Part shown: positions 24,309 through 37,600 of the stretch, piece by piece
How positions within the stretch are numbered: the first letter of the stretch is position 1
Layout: every line of letters starts with the position of its first letter
From: Strigamia acuminata
Lineage: Eukaryota; Arthropoda; Chilopoda; Geophilomorpha; Linotaeniidae
DNA: 64,000 nt
Direction: 5' to 3'
NCBI GenBank assembly: GCA_949358305.1
Contig: OX442314.1
Span: 13,943,060-14,007,059, forward strand
The notes under the pieces: generated by a model
Told to the model about the DNA's origin: nothing
Seen by the model: only the letters and a program-made list of their open reading frames with translations
Database searches by the model: none
Translations under genes and position numbers: made by a program

Positions 24309-25685
24309 ATGTCGAATTCAAGCTCAAGGATTGTGTGCTTGGGAAGTATTATGTGCGATTTGATGTGGTACGAACAAAATTGATGAATTATCGTAGTTTA
24401 ATCTTAATTAACTGCCAATTTAATTCTATTCAGTTACGTGCCACGACTTCCCAAACCAGGAGAATCACTCCCAGGTTGTACAGTTGTGCCTGGAAATGGC
24501 GGAAAGGGGGCCAACCCGGCCGTGGCTGCAACACGTCTGGGAGGGAATGTTTCGTTGATAGGAAAAGTAGATTTTAACCAACTGAATCGCTTAGCGCAAA
24601 CATAAATTAAGAAATGTTGTCTTTAGATTGGCAATGATAATATTGCCCAAGGAATTTTGGACTCTATGAAACAAATGAATTTGAATTCAGGTACGGTATT
24701 CAATTAGCGGAATAAAATAAATTAATATAATTAAACATAAGTTTGGATATAATTTTTAGAATTTGTTTTTCAAACATCACAAGCAACCACGGGAACTGCT
24801 GTTATTATGGTGGAAAAAAATGGTAGCAATTCGGCTTTTCATTTTCTTCTATAAATTTCAATTTTTCTTATTAAATTCAAGGTGAAAACAGGATTATCGT
24901 TGCTGCTGGAGCCAACTTACTTCTAACACCGGAAGAAGTAACAAAAGCTGAAAAAACAATTCAAAATTGTAAAGTTTTTACCTGCAATTTTGAAACAAAT
25001 ATGGAGGCAACGAAAATGGGATTAAAAATTGCTCACAAACATGGAGGTTGTGTCAAAAAAATCCAAGCATTCACTTAATTTCTTAATTCACTTAATTTTT
25101 TTTTAGTTAAAAGTATTGTTAATGCTGCACCAGCTGTTGCAAATCCTGATGAGGAATTCTATAAAATGAGCACGATTTTCTGCGTGAACGAAACTGAGGC
25201 ATGTAATTTCTAATTTTAAATTGTTTAGAAAATACTAAGTACTTTAATTTTAGGCCGAAATTATCACGGGAATGACAGCACCTGAAACAAGTTACGAGAG
25301 GATGATTGCAACGTTATTGAAACGTGGCTGTAAAAATGTAATTCTCACGACGGGGGAGAAAGGTGTACTTTTAGGTACCGCGAACAACCCAGAATGCGTT
25401 ACCATTCCAGCACCTAAAGTTACCGCCGTCGACACTACGGTTGGTATCATAAATAAAATACGGAGTAGTTGTTAACATTATTAAAAGTATATTTTCTTTT
25501 CCAATTAGGGTGCTGGAGATGCGTTCGTTGGCTCATTAGCTTATTACATAGCGTATCATCCGAATTTAAGTTTAAATGAACAAATTCGTCGTGCTTGCTT
25601 TTATGCATCCGATTCTGTTCGGAAGCCGGGAACTCAAAGCAGTTACGCCAAGAAGAATGAATTACCATCCGAATTGTTTGATTAA
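24309..25685 (+). CDS. RBKS: Ribokinase
   Basis: PfkB-family sugar kinase that phosphorylates ribose to ribose-5-phosphate, feeding the pentose phosphate and nucleotide pathways; cytosolic. Eight exons: 24309-24367, 24434-24566, 24627-24690, 24760-24822, 24882-25046, 25107-25198, 25254-25439, 25509-25685, in frame throughout, 312 residues (human 322). Motifs in order: ribose-binding GNGGKGANPAVAATRLGG (PfkB signature 1), AGANLLLTPEEV, NAAPAVANPDEEFYKMSTIF, FCVNETEAEIITG, and the signature-2 anion hole with catalytic aspartate DTTGAGDAFVGSLAYYIAYH, then the GTQSSYAKKNELP tail. Substrate and catalytic residues are present. The intron after exon 6 appears to use a GC donor (GAG|GCATGT), the only in-frame join. 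It converges tail to tail with the L33 gene, 59 bp away. Confidence 0.95.
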
Positions 25686-25744
25686 TTTGACAATTCTATT
25701 TTAATTAATAATGTAAACAAGGCAAAAGTAAAGATGTATTCTTG

Positions 25745-26044
25745 CTATTTAATTGAGCGTATTTTTTTTACTTCTTTGTAAACACTTTTTTGGCGAACTA
25801 GAAATAAAATAATAACTCGTTATTTCGATCATTCAATTAGAGGTCATTGATTTGATTAAGATTACTGTAAGGATCATATCCAATAAATTCGAGTTTGTCT
25901 GCCGTTCTTTCCCGGCTAGCGACTTTCATGTGTCCGGTGACCATGCTTCGCAGCATCACCAGCACGCTCCTAAAACAACATAAATTCATATATTTTCTAA
26001 CGAGAATATATTAGCAGAACTTACTTGGCTTTAGTTTTAGTCAT
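25745..26044 (-). CDS. MRPL33: Mitochondrial large-subunit ribosomal protein L33
   Basis: Small bL33-family protein of the mitochondrial large ribosomal subunit. Three short exons on the minus strand: 26025-26044, 25866-25969, 25745-25797. They encode 58 residues, matching the family size (55-65). The start reads MTKTKAKSVLVMLRSMVTGH, the middle RERTADKLEFIGYDPY, and the end IRQKSVYKEVKKIRSIK, followed by TAG. The last exon is easy to miss: without it the frame runs on from the donor TTACA|GTAATC into intron and stops with an unrelated tail, while the acceptor TTCTAG|TTCGCC restores the conserved basic C-terminus. No cleavable targeting peptide is evident, as is common for L33. It is transcribed toward RBKS. 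Confidence 0.85.
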
Positions 26045-26883
26045 AATTCGCGTATCGTCGTTTTTTACACGAAAAACTAGACAGTCGTGAGCTTTTATGC
26101 TACGAAATAAACATGGAAACCTATAAAGATCTGTTCTTTCCGTAGCGTGTCATAATTAAATGAGTTGTAACTACATAAAATCACAATAGATGGCAGTTTT
26201 ATTTAATCGTTCAAATCCAACCTCAACTTTTACTCACATAAACCCTACATAAGATTTCTTTCGCTATTTCATTCAACAGAAATTAATGTATTTCGATTTT
26301 CTAAAAAATTAAAAAATATATATACTTTTACTCTATTTAATATTCCAATTATGATTACACAATCTATCAAAAAAGTTATTTTCTTTAATTGCTTAATTGA
26401 AACCAATTGTCTTACCAATAAACATCAACATTTACTAAGTTTACATGGGCCAACTTTTTTGTAAAAGTAAAAAGTATTTTTCATTAAAATATAACATTTG
26501 TTTCCATTACAAAAATTAGTTTTGTTTACATAGCAAATTGAATTTTCAGGTTGTTGGAAAAGAGGACCCGTGTAAACATAGGGCCAAGTGATTGATCCAA
26601 ATAATCACAAAGATTGATTACCTTACCCAATATTATTCGACACTTTTGTGTATTTATGTAATCATTATACATACTACAACGTATGGTGAAAAAACTTAAA
26701 TTCATCACTTGATGAAACAAAACAATTGTAAATTCATGTGCTTCTAAAACACAAAAAATAACATGGTCCAGAGAAAAGGAAAATATTTTGTCATGTTATA
26801 GAACTTTTAAAACATTTGTGTGAAAAAATGCAATTCGGCAGTATTCTGTAATCCCAGTGAAACCTTATTTCCTATCCTGTACA
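26045..26883. other. Intergenic: HIF-1alpha 3' UTR and L33 5' flank
   Basis: AT-rich with no recognised gene. Both flanking genes run leftward, so the right part should be HIF-1alpha 3' UTR and the left part the L33 promoter. Confidence 0.5.
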
Positions 26884-29800
26884 CTAAATATAACTATCAT
26901 TTGTAACCAAAGTAGAGTCAAGTGCATTTAACAACTCCTGTCCTTGTAATAGATCTTGAGATTTATAAACTGGGGCATTCACTTCCATGTCCAGCTGAGT
27001 GATGTCCAATAAATTCGGTATCAAGCCGTCCGGAGTTATCAAAGAGGCCGCACAATTAGAATCACGAAACCGGATTTCCCTCGATTGCATTCCGTTATCA
27101 CTTTTCTTTATCGTGTTCTGTCAAAATAAATTTTGTTACAAACATAATTGCCAAAAAAAAATTAAACGTACTTTTTTAACTTCACCCTTATCCGTATAGC
27201 AACTATAACCGTGACTCACGTCGTGTCCACTCACTAACAGATTCAGCAAAACGCTATTTTTAAATGTTGTCTTTTCATTATCTGATTTATTTTGTTTTAC
27301 ATCTTCCGTTTCTGCTGTGAAAGATAATAGGTGGAAATCAATACCGGCAATTAGATAAATAAATGAAGAAATAAAAATCTTTGACCAACTTTGATCCATG
27401 GAAATGTCCATTTTGGCACGTTTGTTAACCATTTTTTTGGTATTTGAGAGAGCTCTGCTTCTTTTTTGCGACTGTTTACACAAATTGTCTTCATCATTTT
27501 GAGCAAACGTTTCATTTTTGGAAAACATCGACTTTATAGTTCCTCCTCCGTCAAATTGAGATTTATATCTCACATCTTGCAAACAAAAGTAAATCATTCA
27601 ATAAAAGGGTTTCAATTATGCGACAAATTTTACTTACCTAAACTTAAATAATAATTTCTTTCAGAGCTTTTGCCAGAATTTGTCTTGAGTGGTAATGCTG
27701 ATTGTAAAAGTTTTGCTAAACTGGATTTGCTGGTTATACTATTGGAATTCGTAACCGTCGAGTCTGCTGACACTCTAAAACACAGAAAAAAATATTTTTA
27801 TAACTAAGTAAATAATAGAACTCCAGCGACGACTCACTGTTTGTGTTGCGATTGCAATCCTTGCGAATCTGTCGACGGATTCCACAGATTTTCCGACGGT
27901 GTTAACAGGGGTAAATCTTCACCAACTCCAATTGGAATATACGGCGCTCTTAAATCGAATTCATCTCCCTAAATCAATAAAAAAAAATTGTTTTTATCTT
28001 CTATAAACATAATTACAGAAATTCAGATACCAACCTCTAAATCAACGTCCGATTTATCCGTGGATTCGACTTTCATTCCAAGAAACATAAGTCGATCAAC
28101 AGAACCCGAGCTGTCATTATATTTGCTTTTCTCACTTTCGGAACTGATTAAATCGGCACTTTCTAAATCCCCAGGACTGTTTTGCTATGAAAAAAAAATA
28201 AAAAAAATAAGAAAAAAAAAATTAAATAAAATTTTTTTTTTTAAAAAACAATCAAAATAAAGTCTTACCTTACTACACAAATTGGGCACATCATCAGAAT
28301 CTGTAGACGACACTCTATCCGCTCTAAAACTAAGAAGGGGATCATTTGTCAATGGAATTGTAGTTTGAGTGTGCGAAGCATCATCTCCGATGCACGATAA
28401 ATCAGTCATCATGTCAGAATCACAAAACGAATCCGTAAACAAAACATCTTCAAACATATCTGCGTGCCAAACAAACCGAATTGTTTGAAAAAAGCCTCAT
28501 CTCTATTTAACTCACCGCAGTCTTACCATTGGAAAAGATTGGCACATCGAGAGGTATACAAACATCGCCGGATGTCGGTGCCAAATGAGTCAAATCGTCA
28601 GGCTCGTCGTTTAACACTGAATTAAAACAATCTCTATGTTAGAACATAGACAATTAAACAATTAATAAACAATTAAAAACGCACCAGTGTATCCCGATTC
28701 ATCATCAATAAATGTGAGAAAGCCCTTATTCATGTCCTTGGTGCGAGGCGCGAAGATGGTATTTGTTGTGTTCAGAGGTGTGGATTCTGTGTGGTTACCT
28801 TCGCTGCGTTGTGTGTACTCTTTGGTGGGGCAAGCAGGTGTTTGTTCAATGGATACTATTTCATCCGCATTTTCCAAACCACTGTAAATAATTAGATATT
28901 GATTTCAAATCTTGTCCTCATTTGATCAACTTTTTTCTTCTTCTTATTCTTTTTTAAAAAAATCATTCGCACAAATGTTATGTAACGAGTGATGCAGCAG
29001 CTGCATTTGAGCTAATAGTTATGGCTTTAGGATGTGAAAATAAAATTGGAAACTGCTAGAATAATTATCACAAGTAGCAATTAGTAGCAAAAAGAGATAA
29101 TAATAAAAAAAAATGATCCGATAGACCCAGTTCTGGCTTTAAATAGTTGAAACCTACTTCTTCCCAAGTCAATGACACGTTATTAGTCAGCGCATTATGC
29201 ACCTGAGACAACGATTCCAAGTTATAAATATATCCAACCCTGGCACAGACCTTGCAATTAGATTAATCCATTCCTTGGTCACTGTAAATGACCGGTTTCA
29301 TATAATCGCTAAAAATAAATTAACATTTCAAACAGTCAAATGTTGGTTACTTGCCACAAACGTCGCTTCGTGGAGTACCGTGCTAAGATTTCACTGGCGC
29401 ATCCCCACCAAATTTAGCCAGAATAACTTATCAATTCTAAAGAATCCACAAATCCAAATTCCTCCCAAGATAATAAAATACACCGTATTTTAAATGTATT
29501 AAATAATAGCAAATAAAAAAAATGCAGCTGAACTTTGCTCAAACATCTCCATCACATACGACAACATCGTGACTACTGATTACTTATCACGTAATTAGAC
29601 CGATCATAAACTTACCTCAAAATATAATTTACACAAACTACGCAAAGTGGTTTCTTCGCTTTTCCGCCGTAGATAATCGTAGCTTGGGTTAAAACCCAAA
29701 CATATCCACCACGCTTAGCCAGAAAGCGGTAGCATCCGGTCTCACACTGTCCCTTGGCGAACACTGCAAACAATAATTAAAAAGGTTCGAGATCATTGCC

Positions 29801-32800
29801 AAAACAAATAAATTAAAATAAAGATTATACAGGAGGAAGAGAAGAAGAAAAAAAGAATAATAAAACGTTTAATCAGCTACCAACTCAAAATTAACAGCGC
29901 AAATTCACGAAATATTTTTTATCACTCATAAAAAATAAAATTTGATACATGCAGCCTTAATACTCAATAGGAATTAAACGAGTTAAAATGATGATAGATA
30001 GGGCCAATAAATCGTGTCTAAAACAACGTTTCCTGCTTGTAAAATCGGCAGTCAACAAGTGAGTGTGGAAATTTTAATCCAAAACAAAAAAATTAAATTT
30101 TTAAAAAAAGTTTCACAAAATCAATGAAAATGGATCGCAAATATTTAACCGTTATTGATTTAATAAACAAAAATAAACCTAGTATAAATGAACGAAACAA
30201 TTTGACGTGTAAGCACTCACAGTTGAATTAGGTTCCCAAAAAATCCTTGTAAAGATTGATAATGGGTGTGCACAACTCAAATATAGCTGGCAACTACTTT
30301 TATCTAGACGTGATTGGGCCCTCGCAGAGGAAGAGCAGTGCATGAAGTGAAGCTACGTAAGAGAAAGTTTCGCTGCAAATCTGGGTCACCACTCGCAGAG
30401 ATAAAACGACAAATAGGAACTGAGCAATGTACGGGCCAGTAGAGGAAACACGCCAGCCAACCAGTACAGAACTTGTTGGGAAGCACTTACACTCTATCGG
30501 TAAGGTGCAAGGTCAAGGCTCGTGTCTAGTTCGGATCTGCTCGTTAAGTACATTTTATTTCTCTTGGACTAAACACAATTTTTTTTCTTCCTCAACCGTC
30601 ACTTTGTGTATAAATAAGCGATAAGGTTGATACAAAGCCGAGTCTTTTTGTTATTCCAACCATAAATACGTAATGGATAATTTAATGTGACATTTCAATG
30701 TTGTTGTTTTTTGCCTCTGCCACACTTTTGAAAGATAAGAATAAACGACTAGCAGATGTCAACGTGAATGTTATCTGATATTCAGATTATTCAAATTTTA
30801 AATTTTAAATTTTAAATTTCAAAAAAAAAAAATTAAAATTTTTCTTAAGGTAAAAATGTTTCTTTTTTGGCGTTTGATGCTTTCCACATTTCTGAGCACT
30901 TGAAGAATAGCTTGATCTAAATACAAACGTTCGAGAATTAAAAAAAGACCCTTTTTTTAGCTGAAGGCAGCGCCAAGAATATTTTTACAAGAGCTGCACT
31001 TTTTTTCTTTTTTTTTTTTTTTTTTTTTTGCAAAAAAGTATAATTTCATATTCCAAACTGATTTTTAGAATGAAAAATTAATTATGTATATTAACAAATC
31101 ATGAATTTGTAAGCCATTTTTCATTTTCATAAATAAAAAAATTGTTGAAAGAATTATTGTTTTGTAAAATTATATATTTTACTAACGTATTTTGTAAAAC
31201 TTGTCAACTGCTTCCGCATCTTGCGCGTGATGAAACTGGTAGAGTTTTTTGTCTATTAGGTCGTCGCTTGAATAACCCAATATTTCATTGACCCTATCCC
31301 CAAAAAAAAATTCATAAATGTATAAATTAAATTAAATTAAATATTTAATAATAAACTCTTACTTGTCGTCAACATAAGTAAAACTCATATCCAGATTATG
31401 TCTGCTGAGAAACGTTTGCTTGTCTAAAGGCACCTCGATATCGGATGGATGTGCAATCGGTTCTCCAATAGCAACCATACAATTTCCAAGAGAGGGAATA
31501 AGTGTATTTGTCTTTGCAATATTCGACTTATTTTCTGGCTTCTCACTGATAACCAGTCCAGTGAAGTGGATTACCTAATCAAAAAACAATTTATTTTAAA
31601 TTTTAATTACATAAATTCGAATAAAACATGTTTTTCACCTTGTACGAAGCGGATTTCATGTTGACACTTCTGCCTTTTTCAGAAATCGTGCATTTCATGC
31701 GTATAAACAAAGACCGGGTAGTCTGCTTGCTGTTTTCAACATTTGATTTTAAATTCAGAGTTTCTCGAATTTCATGATGATCACAAGGATGAGTGTAATC
31801 GAAAACACTTTGACCGACTAAATCAACCTGAAACAACGAAGGGTTTTCTTAGTATTATCAAATTTAATCAATTTTATTACTCATTTTTATACTTGTGTCA
31901 GCCCCAAATATTGTGTCACGTTTTCAGACAGATATATAATTTCTCCATCTTCGCTTATAATCAAAAGAAATCCTTCGAGAGCTTTCATCAGTAGTTTGTC
32001 AGTCTTCTTTTCAACCGTTAGGTTAGTTAAATTCACTGCAAGCAATAAAAAATAAAATTATAAAATTCAATTCACTGTATGAAACGAAAATTAAGTTGAT
32101 TACTTTGATTCAAAAGATGCCTGATTTTAATGTAACCAATTGCTACTCTCATAATTGAAGCTTTGTCCAACTGATTGCACATGTTGGCTGGAAGCGGCAA
32201 TTCATCTGCCAACTGGGTAAAAATTTCGCACTCCATGCCTCTGCGATTGCGCGCCGCAACTCTTGATTTCTCCTTTCGTTTCTCCGAATTCCTGTTTTTA
32301 AAACATAAAAATATTAAATATTAAATTCATCAACAACAAAACAAAATAATTTTTAACACTTTCATCAACATCAATCATGTTAAAATTTAGTTTTCTCCAA
32401 TATCAGCCTCATTTACGTAAGTCGTTACTCAATTTAATAATCCGTATAATAACCTTTGGTCTTGACCGGTTTGGGCAAAGAGGAGGACTACAGTGCAGGT
32501 CAAGTAAAGTAGGTTAAAGAAGGGAAAAAAAACCTATCCTCATTTTTTATCTTTAAATTTCTCTTATTTTTTTTCTTTTCTTTCGTATCTCATAAAATAA
32601 CGATTTTTCAAAATGTAAAAAAAAAATGTTGCATTTTTCTCTGCTCGTGACCCTCATTGAGTGAATAAAATACAACTACCGGTAGGCCCCCTATCCATAA
32701 AAAGAATTTTAAAAAAGTATAAAAAATCAAAATTTACAAATAAATAAATATATAAATATATAAATAAATAAATAGTCAACAACAAAATTGTTAAAATATT

Positions 32801-33094
32801 GCATCAGACAATTTTTTGTAAACGGTATTATATTATATCGGGTTATTAACGTAAAAAACATTCATTTTTAATTTCCAATCACAATTGTACACACCCGGAT
32901 CATCTATGAATGTCATGATCAACAATTCATAGACTTACAAGGCAGGCTAGATGTGATTGTATCTACGTGTAGAACCTGTGCCCGAAGCCCATTTTGAATC
33001 TGTCGGTACTTCATTTTTTTCCACGTTGAAATATTTTGTTAAAAAATCTGTACCTGCGTTTTTCCTTGGGAAAACTCATGGACCGCGTAGCCAT
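26884..33094 (-). CDS. HIF1A: Hypoxia-inducible factor 1 alpha (bHLH-PAS)
   Basis: Oxygen-regulated transcription factor that dimerises with ARNT/Tango. Sixteen coding exons: 33054-33094, 32104-32291, 31893-32035, 31639-31827, 31363-31574, 31187-31293, 29616-29763, 28685-28881, 28527-28616, 28269-28459, 28035-28184, 27838-27968, 27638-27774, 27390-27575, 27172-27314, 26884-27117. Every phase agrees, giving 828 residues (human 826). Basic region [15 protein letters not shown] with helix-loop-helix ([15 protein letters not shown]), PAS-A ([20 protein letters not shown]), PAS-B ([20 protein letters not shown]). N-terminal degron [10 protein letters not shown] (Pro422, like human Pro402); C-terminal degron [10 protein letters not shown] (Pro561, like Pro564). 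Basic NLS-like stretch [12 protein letters not shown]-terminal transactivation domain with EVNAPVY (Asn798, like FIH target Asn803) and [12 protein letters not shown]. The small first exon is inferred from phase and basic sequence; the remainder is firm. Confidence 0.94.
28882..29615. other. HIF-1alpha intron 7
   Basis: About 730 bp separating the PAS-B exon from the acidic/degron exons. Nothing recognised. Confidence 0.6.
29764..31186. other. HIF-1alpha intron 6 (interrupts PAS-B)
   Basis: 1.4 kb, the largest intron of the gene. At about 30310-30560 it holds a GC-richer block that ends, in gene orientation, at a consensus-like donor GTAAGTGC, a possible alternative 5' exon. A poly-T run of about 26 lies at 31004-31029. 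Confidence 0.45.
32292..33053. other. HIF-1alpha intron 1
   Basis: 760 bp, AT-rich, with an AAAT/TATAA repeat tract at about 32738-32775. A TACGTG core, compatible with a hypoxia-response element, sits at about 32961, but such 6-mers are common by chance. Confidence 0.5.
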
Positions 33095-34699
33095 GACCGT
33101 AGATATACAGTAATTTCTTAAAAGTAAATAAAATAAGAAAGTCAGCGTCCTTGGTTTGTTTTGAGGACGGTTTTCAGCTATGGTGTACTGAGCCGACCTG
33201 ATAAGATAAACATTTCCGCTATTGTAACGCCATCGCTTGTCGAATTTGGGACCTAATGAAACCTGTTTTTCTTCCACAAAAAAATATTAAGGCGCACCTA
33301 TCTGGAATAAACCGCATTATAACTAGAATCAGAATTGGGAACGAATAAATTCCGTTGTCAGATCTTGATTAGTGCCAATTAAATCAAGAATTCTGTTTCC
33401 TGACATTAAAATATGAACTTGCTTTGTAAATCATTTCAAGACTTAATTTTGGTTTTTCTGCACCTTTACCAGATCGAACAAATTTTATTTTTTGCAGTAT
33501 TCCTCAATTAGTTGTCGGCAATCTTGCAAAGTTGAATAAAATTTAAACTAGCCATCTTAATCTTCCAACGATTGTTGTTGATTCAGCTTTGAAATTGAAA
33601 GGAACATTCTCTTTTATGGTAAAATGGTTGACCACAATTTCAAGGTCAAAGATCAATATTCATGGGAAATCACCACCTCACAATTCCTATTTAATTGTTT
33701 CAACAGTTTTGAATTTCTGGTTTGTTCTTCAGTAATTCGCCTGGACCAGTTTTAAGGACACACCCCCCTGTATGTCGATTGTGTGGTAAATTAATACTTT
33801 TACGGCTTTTTCAAACGCAGTGAATCTCCTCGAGACTAGACACCCCTTTGAGACCTGTCTAATTACCGGTAATGCTAAAAGCTCCCTCTGGACTAGTGAC
33901 ACATGATCAATTTTTGAGGAACAATTATTTTTCATTTTGCAACTGACACTCTTGGATGAAACCAATTAAAACTCATCATTATAGCTCAGTCTATCTAATA
34001 AGTCTAAATCTAAACTTTGAAATGTTGTTACCGGTCAATTAGACGATACGGTAGTGTTTCATTAGCAATGCTTCCTGTAATTGGTGTGACGTTTGCCGAA
34101 GAATTCTGAGAAAAAGTATTTATGAAAGTATTATGAAAAAATTAAAAATGATACAGCAAATTTTATATCTTTTATTTTGAAATTGAGACGGTTTAAAGAA
34201 TAGTTCCATCTCTACAGCTGGCAGCTCTGTTCAAGACCGAAATACCAAAAAAATGTTTTACTGGTTTGGATGAGTATCTTAAAGTTTAAGGTAGGTGTAA
34301 AATCAGAAAAATATATTTTTTCTAATTTGTTCAAACCAATCTAGACAGCGATTGAATTTCAACGACCAATTGTCAGTTTGTACGAAAATTCGTATAATAA
34401 AAAAGAAACTTAAGAGTGCATTTTAAATTAGCCAACCTAATATCACATAAAAACGGTATTTTGTATTTTGGTATTTTGTATTGTATTGTGACACTTAGCA
34501 TGGTCATAGCTCCGTGCAGGGATTCGGCCATGCAAGACGCGATCTGTGAGTTTCAGTTTTCGTATAAATCGAGCCAAACCGAACCAATCGTTGTAATAAG
34601 GACTAAGGAGTGTCAATTAATAAACTAAAAAACTTTTTTTGCACACAACATAAAAGAAACAGTAGTACATGAATTTGAAAAATTATTTACATAAGTTAA
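33095..34699. other. Intergenic between KNTC1 3' end and HIF1A 5' end
   Basis: 1.6 kb. Should contain the HIF-1alpha promoter and 5' UTR on its left side and the KNTC1 3' UTR on its right. No open frame here resembles a known protein. I saw no clear repeat structure. Confidence 0.5.
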
Positions 34700-37600
34700 T
34701 CATTGTTCTGAGAACTGCTTTACAGAAGACATTTGTGGAAAATTTATGGCTTCGTTATTAAACATTATTAAATTATTGCGAATGTCTTTCAATGTATTTT
34801 CACTCGAGTACCTCTGAAAGAAACAGAAAAGTTATTATAAAAGACAAATCGAAAAATATATATGCGTTAAGACAAAACAAAATACCGCCAAAATCTTCGT
34901 TCGGTAATCAACTTCTGATATGTGAAATAAACAACCAATGCCAATTGCCGTTTGACCAACCGTAACAAATTCTGAACACAGTTTTTCCAAGAAAGAGGAC
35001 GAACAGACGGGACTCCTGTAAAATTAAACAACCGGTATTAGTAAAATCTCAAAAACCAAAGTTAATTACATTCATACCTGTACAATTTTTCCGCTATTTG
35101 CACATAATCGATTACTTTTGTGTCGTTACTAAAAGTGCCTGATGATGTGAAAGCGTTAAGAAACGGTAAATACGTAACAAAAGATGGAAATGATTATATA
35201 TTCTACCATTTTGAAAGGGCCAGATTAAGATAAACTGCCAAGCTGCAATGAATGACTGTGATTGCCAAAGTTCCGTCTTAAGATTATTTGCTAACATAAA
35301 TTTTTCAATGCTGACGGCCATTTTTTGCGACACCATTTCATCTAGAAGATCTTCGTGCAATTTTACATTTTTGATCTTGAAATCCAGACAAAAACTTGAA
35401 ACTAGGTCGACAACCTATGTCATTTTTAAATTAAACATTAATTTTTTTCAGAAAAGTAATTGTTTAAACGTTAAACTATACTTTAGGGCTACGATTTAGT
35501 TTGCTCCAAACTCCACACGCTAAGTTTTCCTTATTACAATTTAGAAATGACGTCAACGTAAGATGAAAGCTCAAATTCTCCAGTTGGGACAAATAGTAAA
35601 ATGCCAGCAAAAATTGACTGAAAATTAACAAATTTAAATACGATATATTATTTATTTTTAATGAAATAATCTAACCGAACATCAGAGATGAAATTCTTGC
35701 TGTATCTTTGTATATCGACTGGATCTGCAATAGCAGCCAGGCATTTTAAAGCGTTGTATCGGTAGACATAATTTATGCAAGACTCCTCCTATTTTCACAT
35801 CAATAAATAAATTAACATTGCAATTCTAATACGAATAATTTCAGTTTACCTGTACAATTTTAGCCAATAAATACAGCACACACTGCTCATTGGGTAAGTG
35901 CTGTAGTATGTAAATAGCGCTGAAAAGCAAAAAATATTAACGAAAATTTCGAAAAAGAAAAAATTTAATATAAAATACTTTTCCAATAAATCATCTTGTT
36001 GTGCGTCCACTTTGGAACTGCTCTGCGCTAGCCATTTGTCAATTAGCTTCATCTCTATTTCTCCGTGATTTATTTCATGAATTTTCGCTATTTCTTCAAT
36101 TACTTTATAGACTGCAAAAAATGTAATCATTTGGAGGTGATGTATTCAGAATAGTTGAATAAACAATTACGTTTATCGGTTTTTTTCTCATATAAATGAA
36201 TTAAGAGCTTAATGGGAGTACGAATTAATCGTAAAGTTTCTTCGCTTCTTAGATTATAGTTTAGCAATACAACTTCTGTTGATATTCGTTCAAAATCTCG
36301 TGCGAGCTTCTTATGAATATCATCAAGCGTCTAAAAATAAGAAAACACCAGTTAAATCAATAAAACCGTTAAACTTTCTTAAAACTCACCCTTGACGAGA
36401 AATGCATAGTTACCAACGGCATCTGAAATTTACATTAATTAACCGGTTAAAACATAAGAAGTAAATTTTAAAAATATTCACTCACATTTTCACGGTAAGT
36501 AGACACCCAATGTCTTGCTAAATCTAAGTTAGACTTAGCAGAATAAACCTTTTCCGGCCCTGTTACGATTGAAAGCAATTAATTTTACGATTTAATAATT
36601 ATTTGTATTATAAATCTCACCAAGCGGTAAATGTTCGGTAACCCATTTACCACATGGAAGGGCAAGATTAGGATCAGTAATTTGTTTGATAATTGTAAAA
36701 ATCTTCTCTAATTTTGTTTGTGGAAATGGTCGAGTGTGAAGTTCATCAATTATTTGCGATTTTTGAACAAGTGTCTGATTAATTTCATTGTGAACAGCAA
36801 CTGCTAAGATTTCGTTACTGTTTGACACCTAGAAATAAATAAAAATAAATAAATATTCGACAATAAAATTTTCAAATTAAATACTGTACTTGAAACAATG
36901 GAAAGGCACAAATCCAGATGTCTATCGTGTCCATGTTTAATTCTGCAGCTGAAAATTATAATTACCGTAAATATTTTGTATTGTAATCCACGTAATGCCA
37001 TAATATTTATTTACATAAGATATTCCAAGGATTTTCATTCATAAATGTGTGAAAAGGAAGTCTATATTTAACGTGCTCGCAGTGAAACTAAAAAATAAAA
37101 TGAATTTCTTTTACATCATGAAATTTACAGTTTCAATGGCCGAACCTTTTGAATTAATTCATTTTCATTGTCACGTGGCGGTTGAACTCGACGATATGCA
37201 AACAAAAATTGTAACAAATCTATCCTCTAGAAATTCTCAATTTATTAAAAGCCGGATGTTAATATCATAAGATATCTTACTTTTTGAATGGTTTCACTTT
37301 CCTTCGAGTCTTCCTTATCAACCAAACTCTTAGCATGACTAAGTATTATTAAAATATTTTCATAATTGTACGGGCTCATCTAAACGTGATAAAATGTGAA
37401 ATACCAGTGAAATAAATACTTCCTAAAACCACAAACCTTTTTCAAAATAGATTTAAGTTTGCTTAACAAGCAACCCCTGTTTTCAACCGAAGAAATTACT
37501 TTGTCAACAACATTGCTCAATTCTGCACATGCAGAACTTTCTCCGCCAATATTATCGCAATTTGTCAAAAGGCATTCCAAGTAGTAAACGAGGCCACTAT

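Noticed and set aside
29197-29493. 98-codon plus-strand frame inside a HIF-1alpha intron
   Set aside because: No homology recognised, no promoter or splice signals, and it runs into AT-rich intron.
32900-33014. Alternative first exon for HIF-1alpha starting with an ATG at about 33014
   Set aside because: Joining it to the bHLH exon creates an immediate stop (phase mismatch), whereas the 33054-33094 exon fits in phase and adds basic residues next to the basic region.
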